From the NCBI GenBank assembly GCA_903937325.1, contig CAIZYV010000065.1:1-43243 (forward strand): a stretch of 43,243 nt of DNA, written 5' to 3'. Made by a program: the position numbers and the translations under genes. Shown piece by piece: positions 6,739 to 14,287 of this stretch. This DNA comes from Candidatus Falkowiibacteriota bacterium. Lineage in GTDB: Bacteria > Patescibacteriota > Patescibacteriia > Patescibacteriales > UBA12465. The notes beneath the pieces are model-generated. The model had not been told where the DNA came from and did no database searches. It saw only the letters and a program-made list of their open reading frames with translations. Positions within the stretch are counted from its first letter, which is position 1. Each line of letters opens with the position of its first letter.

Positions 6739-6767
6739 AGTATATAGACAAGCGTGACAATTGTCAA
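6739..6767 (-). promoter_or_regulatory. Sigma70-type promoter of the infA ribosomal operon
   Basis: The -35 box TTGACA (6762-6767) and -10 box TATACT (6739-6744) are separated by exactly 17 bases on the minus strand. The -35 matches consensus fully and the -10 five of six. The predicted start near 6732 leaves a leader of about 85 bases. A perfect 12-bp palindrome, TGACAATTGTCA (6755-6766), overlaps the -35 box and could be an operator. Confidence 0.8.
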
Positions 6768-6790
6768 TACTAGGGCGTCAAGACGTCTCT

Positions 6791-8605
6791 TTACTCTAAA
6801 ATTGCTTTAATTCGTCGCACACCAGCCGAGGAAGCTTCTTCTTTCTGAATCTTGAAATTACCTAATAATCGTAAATTATTTACATGAGGACCGCCGCAAA
6901 TTTCGCGGGAAAAAATATCATCCCAAGTGGCTTGATTCTGACCGTTATCGCGACCGACCGTATAGACTTTTACAGTTTCACCATATTTAGAATCAAAGAC
7001 GCCAGTAGCGCCAGAATTTTTTGCCTCTAGTAAAGAAATTTCTTCGCAGGCAACTGTCAAAGACTTGCCAATCGCTTCGTTAACCAGATTTTCAACAGTT
7101 TTAATCTGTTCAGGACTCATTTTTTCTGTATGAGAAAAATCAAAACGTAAACGTTCAGACGTAATATTGCTACCTCTCTGTGCTACATGATCTCCTAAAA
7201 CGCGTCGCAAAGCGGCCAATAATAAATGAGCGGCCGTATGTAATTTAGTCGTCTCCTCGCTGTGATCAGCCAGGCCACCTTTAAACTTTCCCGCCGAAGC
7301 GGTACGAGAGAGTTCTTGATGTTTTTGCAACTCTTGAAAAAAACCATCACGATCGATACGCCAACCACGCTCTTGTGCAATTTCTAAACTTAATTCTAAA
7401 GGAAAGCCATAACTTTGATAAAGCCTAAAAGCATCTGAACCAGAAAGGCAGTTATTATTAACCTGTAATTTATCAAATTCTTTTAAACCATTTTCCAAAG
7501 TACGCTGGAACTTCTCTGTTTCTTTAATAATCTCTTCATTAATAAAATTAGAATTATCTTGCAGCTCCGGATATGTTAAAGCATAAATAGAAAGAACGGC
7601 AGAAGTCAATTCAGCAATCCAGGAAATATTATTTTTAACATCAATACCAATTTTACCAGCTCGAACAATTGCTCGGCGCAATAAACGACGAACAACATAA
7701 CCCTGACCGACATTAGAAGGCGAAACTCCTTTTTGATCACCGATGATAAAAACGGACGCTTTAATATGATCGGCAATAATACGTATTGAACGGGTAATTT
7801 CGGGGCTTGAGTTATAAACTTGACCAGACAGTTCTTCAATCCGCTTGATAATCGGCCAAAAAAGCTCCGTCTGATAATTATCACTGCCATTCAAAACTGC
7901 CATTACTCTTTCTAAACCGAGGCCAGTATCGACATTCTTTTGCTCAAGCAAACGGAAATTGCCATCAACGTCTTTGAAATACTGCATAAAGACATTATTC
8001 CAAATTTCCACCCAAAGAGGATTATCATCATTGAAAGAAGAAGGCACGGTCTGAGGATCGCCGGTCCAATAAAAAATCTCTGTATCCGGACCGCAAGGGC
8101 CACTTTGACCAGCCGGACCCCACCAATTATTTTTCTTTGGCAACTTAGCGATACGTTCTGTCGGTAAGCCTAAACCCTGCCAAATAGCAAAAGACTCTTG
8201 ATCAAAAGGCGCGTCTTGATCGCCTACAAATACAGACACTGCTAATAATTTCGAATCTAAAGCAAGCCAAGCTGAATCCGTTAAAAATTCCCAACTCCAC
8301 GTAATAGCTTCCTGCTTAAAATAATCGCCTAAAGACCAGTTCCCCATCATTTCAAAAAAAGTATGGTGTGTCGCGTCACCGACTTCATCAATATCGCCCG
8401 TCCGAATACATTTTTGTGCATCAACTAGTCGTGAGCCACCCGGGTGCTTCTCTCCCAAAAGATAAGGAACGAGAGGATGCATTCCAGCGGTAGTAAATAA
8501 AACTGTCGGATCATTTTCCGGTAAAAGTGAGGCGCTAGAAATAATCGCATGCCCCTTGCTCTTAAAAAAATCTAAATATTTTTGGCGTAATTCGTTAGCA
8601 GTCAT
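6791..8605 (-). CDS. alaS: Alanyl-tRNA synthetase, short form without C-Ala domain
   Basis: 604 residues; typical bacterial AlaRS has about 875. The class II catalytic domain starts MTANELRQKYLDFFKSKGHA and shows SLLPENDPTVLFTTAGM and FFEMMGNWSLGDYF. The editing domain keeps its metal ligands: H456 and H460 in HTAAHLLLAALRRVLGDH, and C570 and H574 in CGGPH. The chain ends at AGVRRIKAILE, exactly where the DHHA1 (C-Ala) domain would begin. That domain helps bind tRNA and dimerise in standard enzymes. The frame is intact and ends in a normal stop followed by the infA promoter, so this is a compact form rather than a broken gene. It follows murB by 11 bases. Confidence 0.96.
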   Translation of the reverse strand: MTANELRQKYLDFFKSKGHAIISSASLLPENDPTVLFTTAGMHPLVPYLLGEKHPGGSRLVDAQKCIRTGDIDEVGDATHHTFFEMMGNWSLGDYFKQEAITWSWEFLTDSAWLALDSKLLAVSVFVGDQDAPFDQESFAIWQGLGLPTERIAKLPKKNNWWGPAGQSGPCGPDTEIFYWTGDPQTVPSSFNDDNPLWVEIWNNVFMQYFKDVDGNFRLLEQKNVDTGLGLERVMAVLNGSDNYQTELFWPIIKRIEELSGQVYNSSPEITRSIRIIADHIKASVFIIGDQKGVSPSNVGQGYVVRRLLRRAIVRAGKIGIDVKNNISWIAELTSAVLSIYALTYPELQDNSNFINEEIIKETEKFQRTLENGLKEFDKLQVNNNCLSGSDAFRLYQSYGFPLELSLEIAQERGWRIDRDGFFQELQKHQELSRTASAGKFKGGLADHSEETTKLHTAAHLLLAALRRVLGDHVAQRGSNITSERLRFDFSHTEKMSPEQIKTVENLVNEAIGKSLTVACEEISLLEAKNSGATGVFDSKYGETVKVYTVGRDNGQNQATWDDIFSREICGGPHVNNLRLLGNFKIQKEEASSAGVRRIKAILE

Positions 8606-8616
8606 ATTGCATAAAA

Positions 8617-9639
8617 TTAAATTATATTAACTTCCGGCTCAATCTTAACGCCGAATTTTTTAAAAACGGCTTTCTGTACACGATTAATGTGAGCTAAGGC
8701 CTGCTTGACGCTTGCCCCGCCATAATTTACCAAAATTAAAGCCTGTTTTTCATACATGCCAATCTGACCAAAACGCTTCCCCTTAAAACCAGCCCCTTCA
8801 ATCAACCAGCCGGCTGGGATTTTAAGCAGATTAGCCTTAGAAGCAGGAAAAGATTTAATTTCCGGAAATTTTTTTTGCAATTTCTTGAAATTCGTAAAAG
8901 AAATTTCTGGATTCTTAAAAAATGAACCGGCATTAGCAAGCAATGAAGGATTGGGTAATTTACTATCACGAATTTGCCGGATAATTTCCGCTAATTGCTT
9001 GATGTTTGGCTTTTTTATGCCCTGCTCACTTAATTTTACTCGAATGTCGCCGTAATCCAAATGAAGAACTGGGTGCTTACTTAATTTTAAGACCAGACTA
9101 GTAATAAAATACCGACCCTTATATTTATTCTTAAAAATACTGTCGCGATAAGCGAAGGCGCAATCTTTGACGGTAAATACTTTTTCTTTACCTGTTTTTA
9201 AATCAAGGGCGCGTAAACTAAAAAAAGAATCTTTTAATTCTACACCGTAAGCACCAATATTTTGTACGGGTGCCGCTCCGACCGTGCCGGGAACATAATA
9301 TAAGTTTTCTGCACCACCCCAACCTCTTTCGACCGTAAAATAAACTAAAGAGCTCCACCATTCTCCGGAACGCGCCTCAACCCAAACAGCGGAACGACTT
9401 TCTTTAATGACACTAACTCCTTTAAGCTCATTTTTTAAAACTAAAGCTTTAAGCGGCCGACTGATTAAGAGGTTGGAACCGCCGCCCAGAACAAAAATCG
9501 GTAAATCATGCAAACGAGCAAAAACAATCGCTTCTTTTAATTCATTTTCTTCTTTAATAACTGCGAAATAGGCGGCTTTTGCCCCAATTTTTAAAGTCGT
9601 ATAAGGCGTCAAATCAACTTGTTTTAATATCTTAAGCAT
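8617..9639 (-). CDS. murB: UDP-N-acetylenolpyruvoylglucosamine reductase
   Basis: 340 residues. MurB reduces UDP-GlcNAc-enolpyruvate to UDP-MurNAc with NADPH and FAD in the cytoplasm. FAD-binding motifs are LGGGSNLL (51-58) and VPGTVGAAPVQNIGAYG (116-132). The FAYRDSIFK segment (162-170) marks an E. coli-like (type I) enzyme. The proton-donor serine lies in GSFFKNP (S239), and the C-terminal IEPEVNII carries the conserved glutamates. The gene is separated from the other mur genes (12881-17583) and is cotranscribed with alaS. Its promoter would yield an mRNA starting at or next to the ATG. Confidence 0.96.
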   Translation of the reverse strand: MLKILKQVDLTPYTTLKIGAKAAYFAVIKEENELKEAIVFARLHDLPIFVLGGGSNLLISRPLKALVLKNELKGVSVIKESRSAVWVEARSGEWWSSLVYFTVERGWGGAENLYYVPGTVGAAPVQNIGAYGVELKDSFFSLRALDLKTGKEKVFTVKDCAFAYRDSIFKNKYKGRYFITSLVLKLSKHPVLHLDYGDIRVKLSEQGIKKPNIKQLAEIIRQIRDSKLPNPSLLANAGSFFKNPEISFTNFKKLQKKFPEIKSFPASKANLLKIPAGWLIEGAGFKGKRFGQIGMYEKQALILVNYGGASVKQALAHINRVQKAVFKKFGVKIEPEVNII

Positions 9640-9645
9640 AAGGAT

Positions 9646-9675
9646 ATTATAACCTGAAAAAAGAGAAAAAGTCTA
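9646..9675 (-). promoter_or_regulatory. Promoter of murB-alaS, apparently leaderless
   Basis: TATAAT (9646-9651) is a perfect -10 box, with TAGACT (9670-9675) 18 bases upstream as the -35. Only 6 bases separate the -10 from the murB ATG, so the expected start point falls on the A of the start codon. Confidence 0.6.
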
Positions 9676-9680
9676 TATAA

Positions 9681-9705
9681 TAAAAGCGACCGTTGAAAAA
9701 CGGCC
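9681..9705 (-). terminator. Intrinsic terminator of the ABC exporter gene
   Basis: Minus-strand stem GGCCGTT/AACGGTC (7 bp with one G-U pair, 4-base loop) followed by GCTTTTA, 24 bases past the stop of the ABC transporter. The T run is short, so termination may be partial. Confidence 0.6.
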
Positions 9706-9728
9706 AACTTTTAAAAATCAAAAATATT

Positions 9729-11537
9729 TTAATCAAGTTCACCAAGCGCTTGCAGCGATAAAAGTTTGGCATACAAGCCACCAGAAACCTGAGCTAATTC
9801 TAAATGACTACCCTCTTCTTTAATCATCCCATTTTCTAAAACGATAATCTTATCTGCTTTCTTAATGGTACTTAAACGATGGGCAATAATGATAACGGTA
9901 CGGTTATGGCCAATATGGCTTAAAGCCTCCTGGATTAAACGTTCGCTTTGGCTGTCTAAATTCGAAGTCGCTTCATCAAAAATTAAGATTTTCGGATCGG
10001 CTAAGATGGCTCGAGCAATACCAAGGCGTTGACGCTGGCCACCAGATAATTTTATGCCTCGTTCTCCAACCAAAGTATCATAACCCTTATCCAGTTTAAT
10101 AATAAATTCTTCCGCGTTAGCGATGCGAGCGGCCGCTATAATTTCTTCTTGACTAGCCTGTGGATAAGCGTAACTAATATTATCACTGACGCTGACATCA
10201 AAAATTTCTACTTCCTGGGGGACGATGGCTAAACAGCGACGATAAGCAAAAAGATCAAAATCACGAATATCACGGCCGTCAACCAAAACTTTACCAGCAC
10301 TGGGATCATAATGACGATATAACAAGCGAGCAATAGTCGTTTTACCTCCGCCGGAAGGACCGACTAAAGCCAGCGTTGTGCCAGAACTAACCTTAAAACT
10401 TACATTATTTAAGGCCTGGGCTTTAGCCTCACGATAGCAGAAAGACACGTTCTTAAATTCAATCTTACCTTGAAGCTTAACGGGCTTTATCGCTGTAGCG
10501 CTATTTTTAATTTCACTTTCCGAGCGGAATAAGAGAAGTAAGCGGCTAACGCCTTCTCGGCCCTCTTCCATTCGATCATAAAAACGAGACAAACGGAAAG
10601 TCGAAGCATAAGCCTTTTCGCTAAGAGTAAAGGCAAAAATTAAAGTACCGACGCTCATACTACCGCGATAAACAAGATAAACACCTAAAAATAAAACCGC
10701 CGCCCGACCAATATCAACTATTAAATTTCGACCCAAGCCAATTTTCATCATCCAACCCCACTGCTTATTTTCATTATCGCGAATACCGGCTTTAATATTG
10801 CTAAATTCCGCTAACTCCCTGTCCTCCTGAACAAAAGACTGAACAGCATTAATATTGATAATAGACTGAGTCATCTTACCGGAAGCAACTTCGTAAGAAC
10901 GGTAGATTTCTTTGCGTACCGGATACATCCGTGCATTCGACCAATAAGTGACAAGAATAAACAAGGAAGAAAAAAATAAAAAAGAGGCGCCAATTCGCCA
11001 ATCAGCCCAAAACAAAGCCGGTATAGTCAAAATAAGCTGCACTAAGGTCGGCGACACTTCCCAGCCGATATTATTTATCAAAGTAGAAATACGATCGACG
11101 CCGCGCTCAATCTTCACAATTTTGCCGCCGGTATTTTCTTTCTCATGATAACCGAGGCTCAAATCCAAGAGCTTAGCCTGTGATTTTAAAGCCAAATGAT
11201 ATTCAATCTTGACCAAAAGCTTCAAGATGCCGCGATCACCAAAATACTGAACAACTGAGCGTATTTGATCAGAACCGAGATATAAAACAATCAGCCAAAG
11301 TAAAAAATTAAGATCTGTCGCCGGAAAATTATAAAGACCATCGATCAGTAATTTTAAAATATAAGGCTTGGACAAATCAAAAATCGCCCCCAAAACAGTA
11401 ATACTGAGGATAAAATAAATCAAACGGCGGAAAGGCAAAAGCAAACGCCAAAATTCCCGCCAGAACTCTCCCCAGGCTAAACTTGGTTTTTTCTTTTCAG
11501 CCTCTTCTTTCTCTGTTTGTGTAGACACTAGCGACAT
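9729..11537 (-). CDS. ABC exporter half-transporter (membrane domain fused to ATPase)
   Basis: 602 residues. An N-terminal six-helix membrane domain (about 35-320) is followed by an ATPase domain from about residue 355. The ATPase has Walker A GPSGGGKTT (393-401), Q-loop Q441, the LSGGQRQRLGIARA signature (497 onward), Walker B ILIFDE (517-522) and the switch histidine H553 in AHRLSTI. This is the MsbA/BmrA-like homodimeric exporter architecture. The substrate (lipid, peptide or drug) cannot be told from the sequence. It stands alone, upstream of murB and divergent from the unknown pair at 11683. A possible minus promoter is TTGCTT (11634-11639), 17 bases, TATGAT (11611-11616), overlapping the divergent one. 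Confidence 0.92.
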   Translation of the reverse strand: MSLVSTQTEKEEAEKKKPSLAWGEFWREFWRLLLPFRRLIYFILSITVLGAIFDLSKPYILKLLIDGLYNFPATDLNFLLWLIVLYLGSDQIRSVVQYFGDRGILKLLVKIEYHLALKSQAKLLDLSLGYHEKENTGGKIVKIERGVDRISTLINNIGWEVSPTLVQLILTIPALFWADWRIGASFLFFSSLFILVTYWSNARMYPVRKEIYRSYEVASGKMTQSIININAVQSFVQEDRELAEFSNIKAGIRDNENKQWGWMMKIGLGRNLIVDIGRAAVLFLGVYLVYRGSMSVGTLIFAFTLSEKAYASTFRLSRFYDRMEEGREGVSRLLLLFRSESEIKNSATAIKPVKLQGKIEFKNVSFCYREAKAQALNNVSFKVSSGTTLALVGPSGGGKTTIARLLYRHYDPSAGKVLVDGRDIRDFDLFAYRRCLAIVPQEVEIFDVSVSDNISYAYPQASQEEIIAAARIANAEEFIIKLDKGYDTLVGERGIKLSGGQRQRLGIARAILADPKILIFDEATSNLDSQSERLIQEALSHIGHNRTVIIIAHRLSTIKKADKIIVLENGMIKEEGSHLELAQVSGGLYAKLLSLQALGELD

Positions 11538-11625
11538 AAAAATTTTTTGAAAACGAATAGTAGAAATTTTAATAATACAACCATCAAATTACAGCAAGTG
11601 CTCTTTTTCTATCATAGCGATATCA

Positions 11626-11654
11626 TTGACAAAAAGCAAATTATCTACTAAAAC
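11626..11654 (+). promoter_or_regulatory. Promoter of the two-gene unknown island
   Basis: TTGACA (11626-11631), a 17-base spacer and TAAAAC (11649-11654) fit a sigma70-type promoter with a perfect -35 and a weak -10. Its position means the longest possible reading of the next gene, from a TTG at 11626, would start inside the -35 box. This supports the ATG at 11683. Confidence 0.5.
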
Positions 11655-11682
11655 ATATTACAGAACTTTAAAAATAAAGATA

Positions 11683-12351
11683 ATGAAAGAAAAAGCAAGA
11701 ATTACGGAACTGTGCGTCCGCCTGGAAAAAAGCACCGAAATCAAAAATCGTGTAGAAATAATCCGCAACATATCGGCTTATTTTACCACCAACAACTTAG
11801 AGGTGATTACCCACCGCCTACCCGCTCTGAAAAGTACGGCTTGCCTAAACCTTATAGCTTTTGATAGCTTGATGGCCACTTACTTTACCCAAAGTCGGCA
11901 AGTAGAAAAAATCTGGCCAAGAGTACAAGGGGAGGAACATCAAAAAAGACTAGCGGGAAGATATTTACGGCTAATAAGTAAAGAATTCAGCGAAGGTGAT
12001 AATATTAAAAAAATCATAATATTTGAGCAAAACAATAATTATGAACTAACCAGTGGAGATAAGCTAGAACAAGCGCGTCATACCTTCTGCCAAAACCGCT
12101 GGCAAGAAATGGTAGCCATGATAAACAGTAGCCACAAAGGCTTAATGATTTATCAAAAATTAAAAAACAAAAAAAGACCGGGCGCCGAAATCTGGACGAG
12201 CGTTGCTGCCTTAAAAACCATCAATATTTGGTTAAGCGACAAAAACGCAGAAGAGATAGCAAAACAATACGAAAATTTCATTACCAATTTTTCCGAGCAC
12301 CTCGATCAAACCAAAATGTTAATTGCTCAGAAAATACTATACAAAATTTAA
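11683..12351 (+). CDS. Unrecognised, mostly helical protein of the plus-strand island
   Basis: 222 residues from the ATG at 11683 (MKEKARITELCVRLEK). No family was recognised. The sequence is rich in Lys, Glu, Ile and Asn, without signal peptide or membrane segment, and looks largely alpha-helical apart from a short strand-like KKIIIFEQNNNYEL. Conserved-looking spots such as CQNRWQEMVAMINSSHKG and GAEIWTSVAALKTINIWL have no motif I can name. The gene is followed after 15 bases by a second unknown gene on the same strand. The pair is isolated between minus-strand operons. The coding region looks more A-rich than its neighbours, judged by eye. It is probably a real gene because the frame is long and has its own promoter and a shared terminator. 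Confidence 0.72.
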   Translation: MKEKARITELCVRLEKSTEIKNRVEIIRNISAYFTTNNLEVITHRLPALKSTACLNLIAFDSLMATYFTQSRQVEKIWPRVQGEEHQKRLAGRYLRLISKEFSEGDNIKKIIIFEQNNNYELTSGDKLEQARHTFCQNRWQEMVAMINSSHKGLMIYQKLKNKKRPGAEIWTSVAALKTINIWLSDKNAEEIAKQYENFITNFSEHLDQTKMLIAQKILYKI

Positions 12352-12366
12352 ACCAACAAAATAAAG

Positions 12367-12828
12367 ATGAAAAATATTCTCGTATTTTTACAGGGCAAAC
12401 ACACGCCAGCTAAAGAAAGTTTCATGAAAAACTTATCGGCAATGCTACCGAAACATGTTTTTCAAGTAATCTACGAAGGAGAAAACCCTTTTGTAACAGA
12501 AGTGACCATAACAGGCGAGGTCGATTTCTTCTTTGTTGAAACTAGCCGCCAAGATATAATGGCCATCATCGCCATGGCAACAATAAAATTTTGGCGCGAC
12601 GGCACTAATCAAGAAACAACAAAACTATTCCAAAAAATTATATTTTTCGGGCTAGAAGATTACAAAAATGATAGTGGGGTTACGAAAAAAATAATGCCAC
12701 CAACAACCCGATATTTTTTAGAAAAACTACGCTCAACTTATATTGAAGGTGTGGAAGCGGAAAAAGGTGGAGGGGTGTATAAATTCGAGCGGTTAAAATT
12801 ATTTTTGGACAAACCTAAGACGATATAA
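12367..12828 (+). CDS. Unrecognised alpha/beta protein of the plus-strand island
   Basis: 153 residues, no family recognised. Three hydrophobic strand-like segments alternate with helices: MKNILVFLQGKH at the start, VDFFFVETSRQDIMAIIAM in the middle and FQKIIFFGLEDYKND later. This suggests a small three-layer alpha/beta fold (receiver-, flavodoxin- or nucleotide-binding-like), but no catalytic motif is visible. The end is basic and contains EKGGGVYKFERLKLF. It follows the helical unknown protein by 15 bases and precedes a strong terminator, so the two genes probably form one transcript. Confidence 0.72.
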   Translation: MKNILVFLQGKHTPAKESFMKNLSAMLPKHVFQVIYEGENPFVTEVTITGEVDFFFVETSRQDIMAIIAMATIKFWRDGTNQETTKLFQKIIFFGLEDYKNDSGVTKKIMPPTTRYFLEKLRSTYIEGVEAEKGGGVYKFERLKLFLDKPKTI

Positions 12829-12841
12829 TATCGCTAAAATA

Positions 12842-12874
12842 AAACCCGGGTGTCTCAGTACAACCGGGTTTTTT
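12842..12874. terminator. Bidirectional intrinsic terminator between the island and murC
   Basis: AAACCCGG (12842-12849) pairs with CCGGGTTT (12864-12871) around a 14-base loop. A T run follows on the plus strand and an A-rich flank gives T on the minus strand. It lies 13 bases past the plus-strand unknown gene and 6 bases past the murC stop, so it serves both convergent transcripts. Confidence 0.9.
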
Positions 12875-12880
12875 CATAGA

Positions 12881-14284
12881 TTATTTTTTATCCAGCAATC
12901 TTTCTCCAACTCGGAAAATATCACCCGCCCCCATTAAAAGAAGCAAATCATCTGGGTGCAAAATTTTTCTTAACCAAATTAAAGATTTATCGAAATCAGA
13001 TAGATAGACAGCCGGCTTCTTCCGACCAGCATATTTTATCGCTTTAACTAAATCACGGCTGGAAATGCCTCCCTGCTTTTCGCGAGCCGAGCCGTATATT
13101 TCTAAAATTCCCAAAACATCGGCTGCCGCGAAACTAGCAACAAATTCAGGAAATAAAGCCTGCGTCCGTGTAAAAGTATGCGGGTGAAAAAGAACGACCA
13201 AGCGCTTATCCGGATAAGCCTCCTTAAAAGCTTGCAAAGTTGTTTGTACTTCTGTCGGATGGTGACCATAATCATCAAAGACGGGAATATTTTGATAATG
13301 CCCGATTAATTCCGAACGTCTAGCTGTCCCCTTAAAAGCAGCTAAAAACTTTTTCAATAATAGGGGATCAAAACCAAGAGCTAAGCCACTGGCCAAAACA
13401 GCCAAAGCATTTTCAATATTATGTTTTCCTAGCAGACAAATTTTAAATTCCCCCCAATCATTAACTTGAAAATATTGCCAGAGACCTTCTCGACGCAAAG
13501 AATGACCCAAGAGAGAAACGGGCGCCTGATGCCGACCGAGCTTATCCGCTAAAGCATAAGTAAAAATCTTTCCCTTAACCTGCGGGAGTAAACGCCTGAT
13601 ATTAACATCGGCCGCATTAGCGACCAAAAAATCACCGGTCTTAAGTTTGGCAATAAAATCGGCAAAAACTCGAAAGTAAGCGCGCTTATTTTTAAAATAA
13701 TCAGGATGATCAAAATCAATATTATTTAAAACAATGCCCCTGGGCTGCAAATATTGCAGCTTATTTTGATATTCATCGGCTTCGGCAATAAAATAATTTG
13801 ATTTTCCCACAAGCGCACTACCCTGAAATTGAGGCACGCGCGCACCGACAAGAACATTGGGGTCAAGACCGGCTTGTTTTAAAACAAAACCAAGCCAAGC
13901 GGCGGTTGTAGTCTTGCCATGGCTACCGCAAACAGCGATACCTTGATAAGTGTTGAATAAAGCGCTAATCGCTTGCGCATAATTTAAAACTGGGTATTTC
14001 TTAAATTTTTCGGTATTAGTAAATAGATAATTCAGTTCAAGATTATTATCAGGCGTATAGGCGCTGGAATAAATTATCACAGATCGAGCAGGAATTTTAG
14101 ACGAATCAAAACCAACCCGCACGGGAATATGCGCACGTCGCAACACCTGATCTGTCATAAATACATCAGCGAGATCAACGCCGCTGATTGATTTACCACG
14201 CGCACTTAAAAACTGCGCCAACATTGTCATGCCCACGCCCTTAATACCGATTAAATAAAAATTCTGATAAGCTAATAAATTCAT
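12881..14284 (-). CDS. murC: UDP-N-acetylmuramate--L-alanine ligase
   Basis: 467 residues, full length. MurC adds the first amino acid of the peptidoglycan stem peptide in an ATP-dependent cytoplasmic reaction. The N-terminal Rossmann-like domain has GIKGVGMTMLAQFL (13-26). The ATP loop is CGSHGKTTTAAW (119-130, K124). Other ligase motifs are FIAEADEYQNK, NNIDFDHPDYF and FDDYGHHPTEV, the last specific for MurC/Mpl-type ligases. It is the last gene of the operon, 3 bases after murG. No murD, murE or murF is present in the window. Confidence 0.96.
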   Translation of the reverse strand: MNLLAYQNFYLIGIKGVGMTMLAQFLSARGKSISGVDLADVFMTDQVLRRAHIPVRVGFDSSKIPARSVIIYSSAYTPDNNLELNYLFTNTEKFKKYPVLNYAQAISALFNTYQGIAVCGSHGKTTTAAWLGFVLKQAGLDPNVLVGARVPQFQGSALVGKSNYFIAEADEYQNKLQYLQPRGIVLNNIDFDHPDYFKNKRAYFRVFADFIAKLKTGDFLVANAADVNIRRLLPQVKGKIFTYALADKLGRHQAPVSLLGHSLRREGLWQYFQVNDWGEFKICLLGKHNIENALAVLASGLALGFDPLLLKKFLAAFKGTARRSELIGHYQNIPVFDDYGHHPTEVQTTLQAFKEAYPDKRLVVLFHPHTFTRTQALFPEFVASFAAADVLGILEIYGSAREKQGGISSRDLVKAIKYAGRKKPAVYLSDFDKSLIWLRKILHPDDLLLLMGAGDIFRVGERLLDKK

Positions 14285-14287
14285 AGA

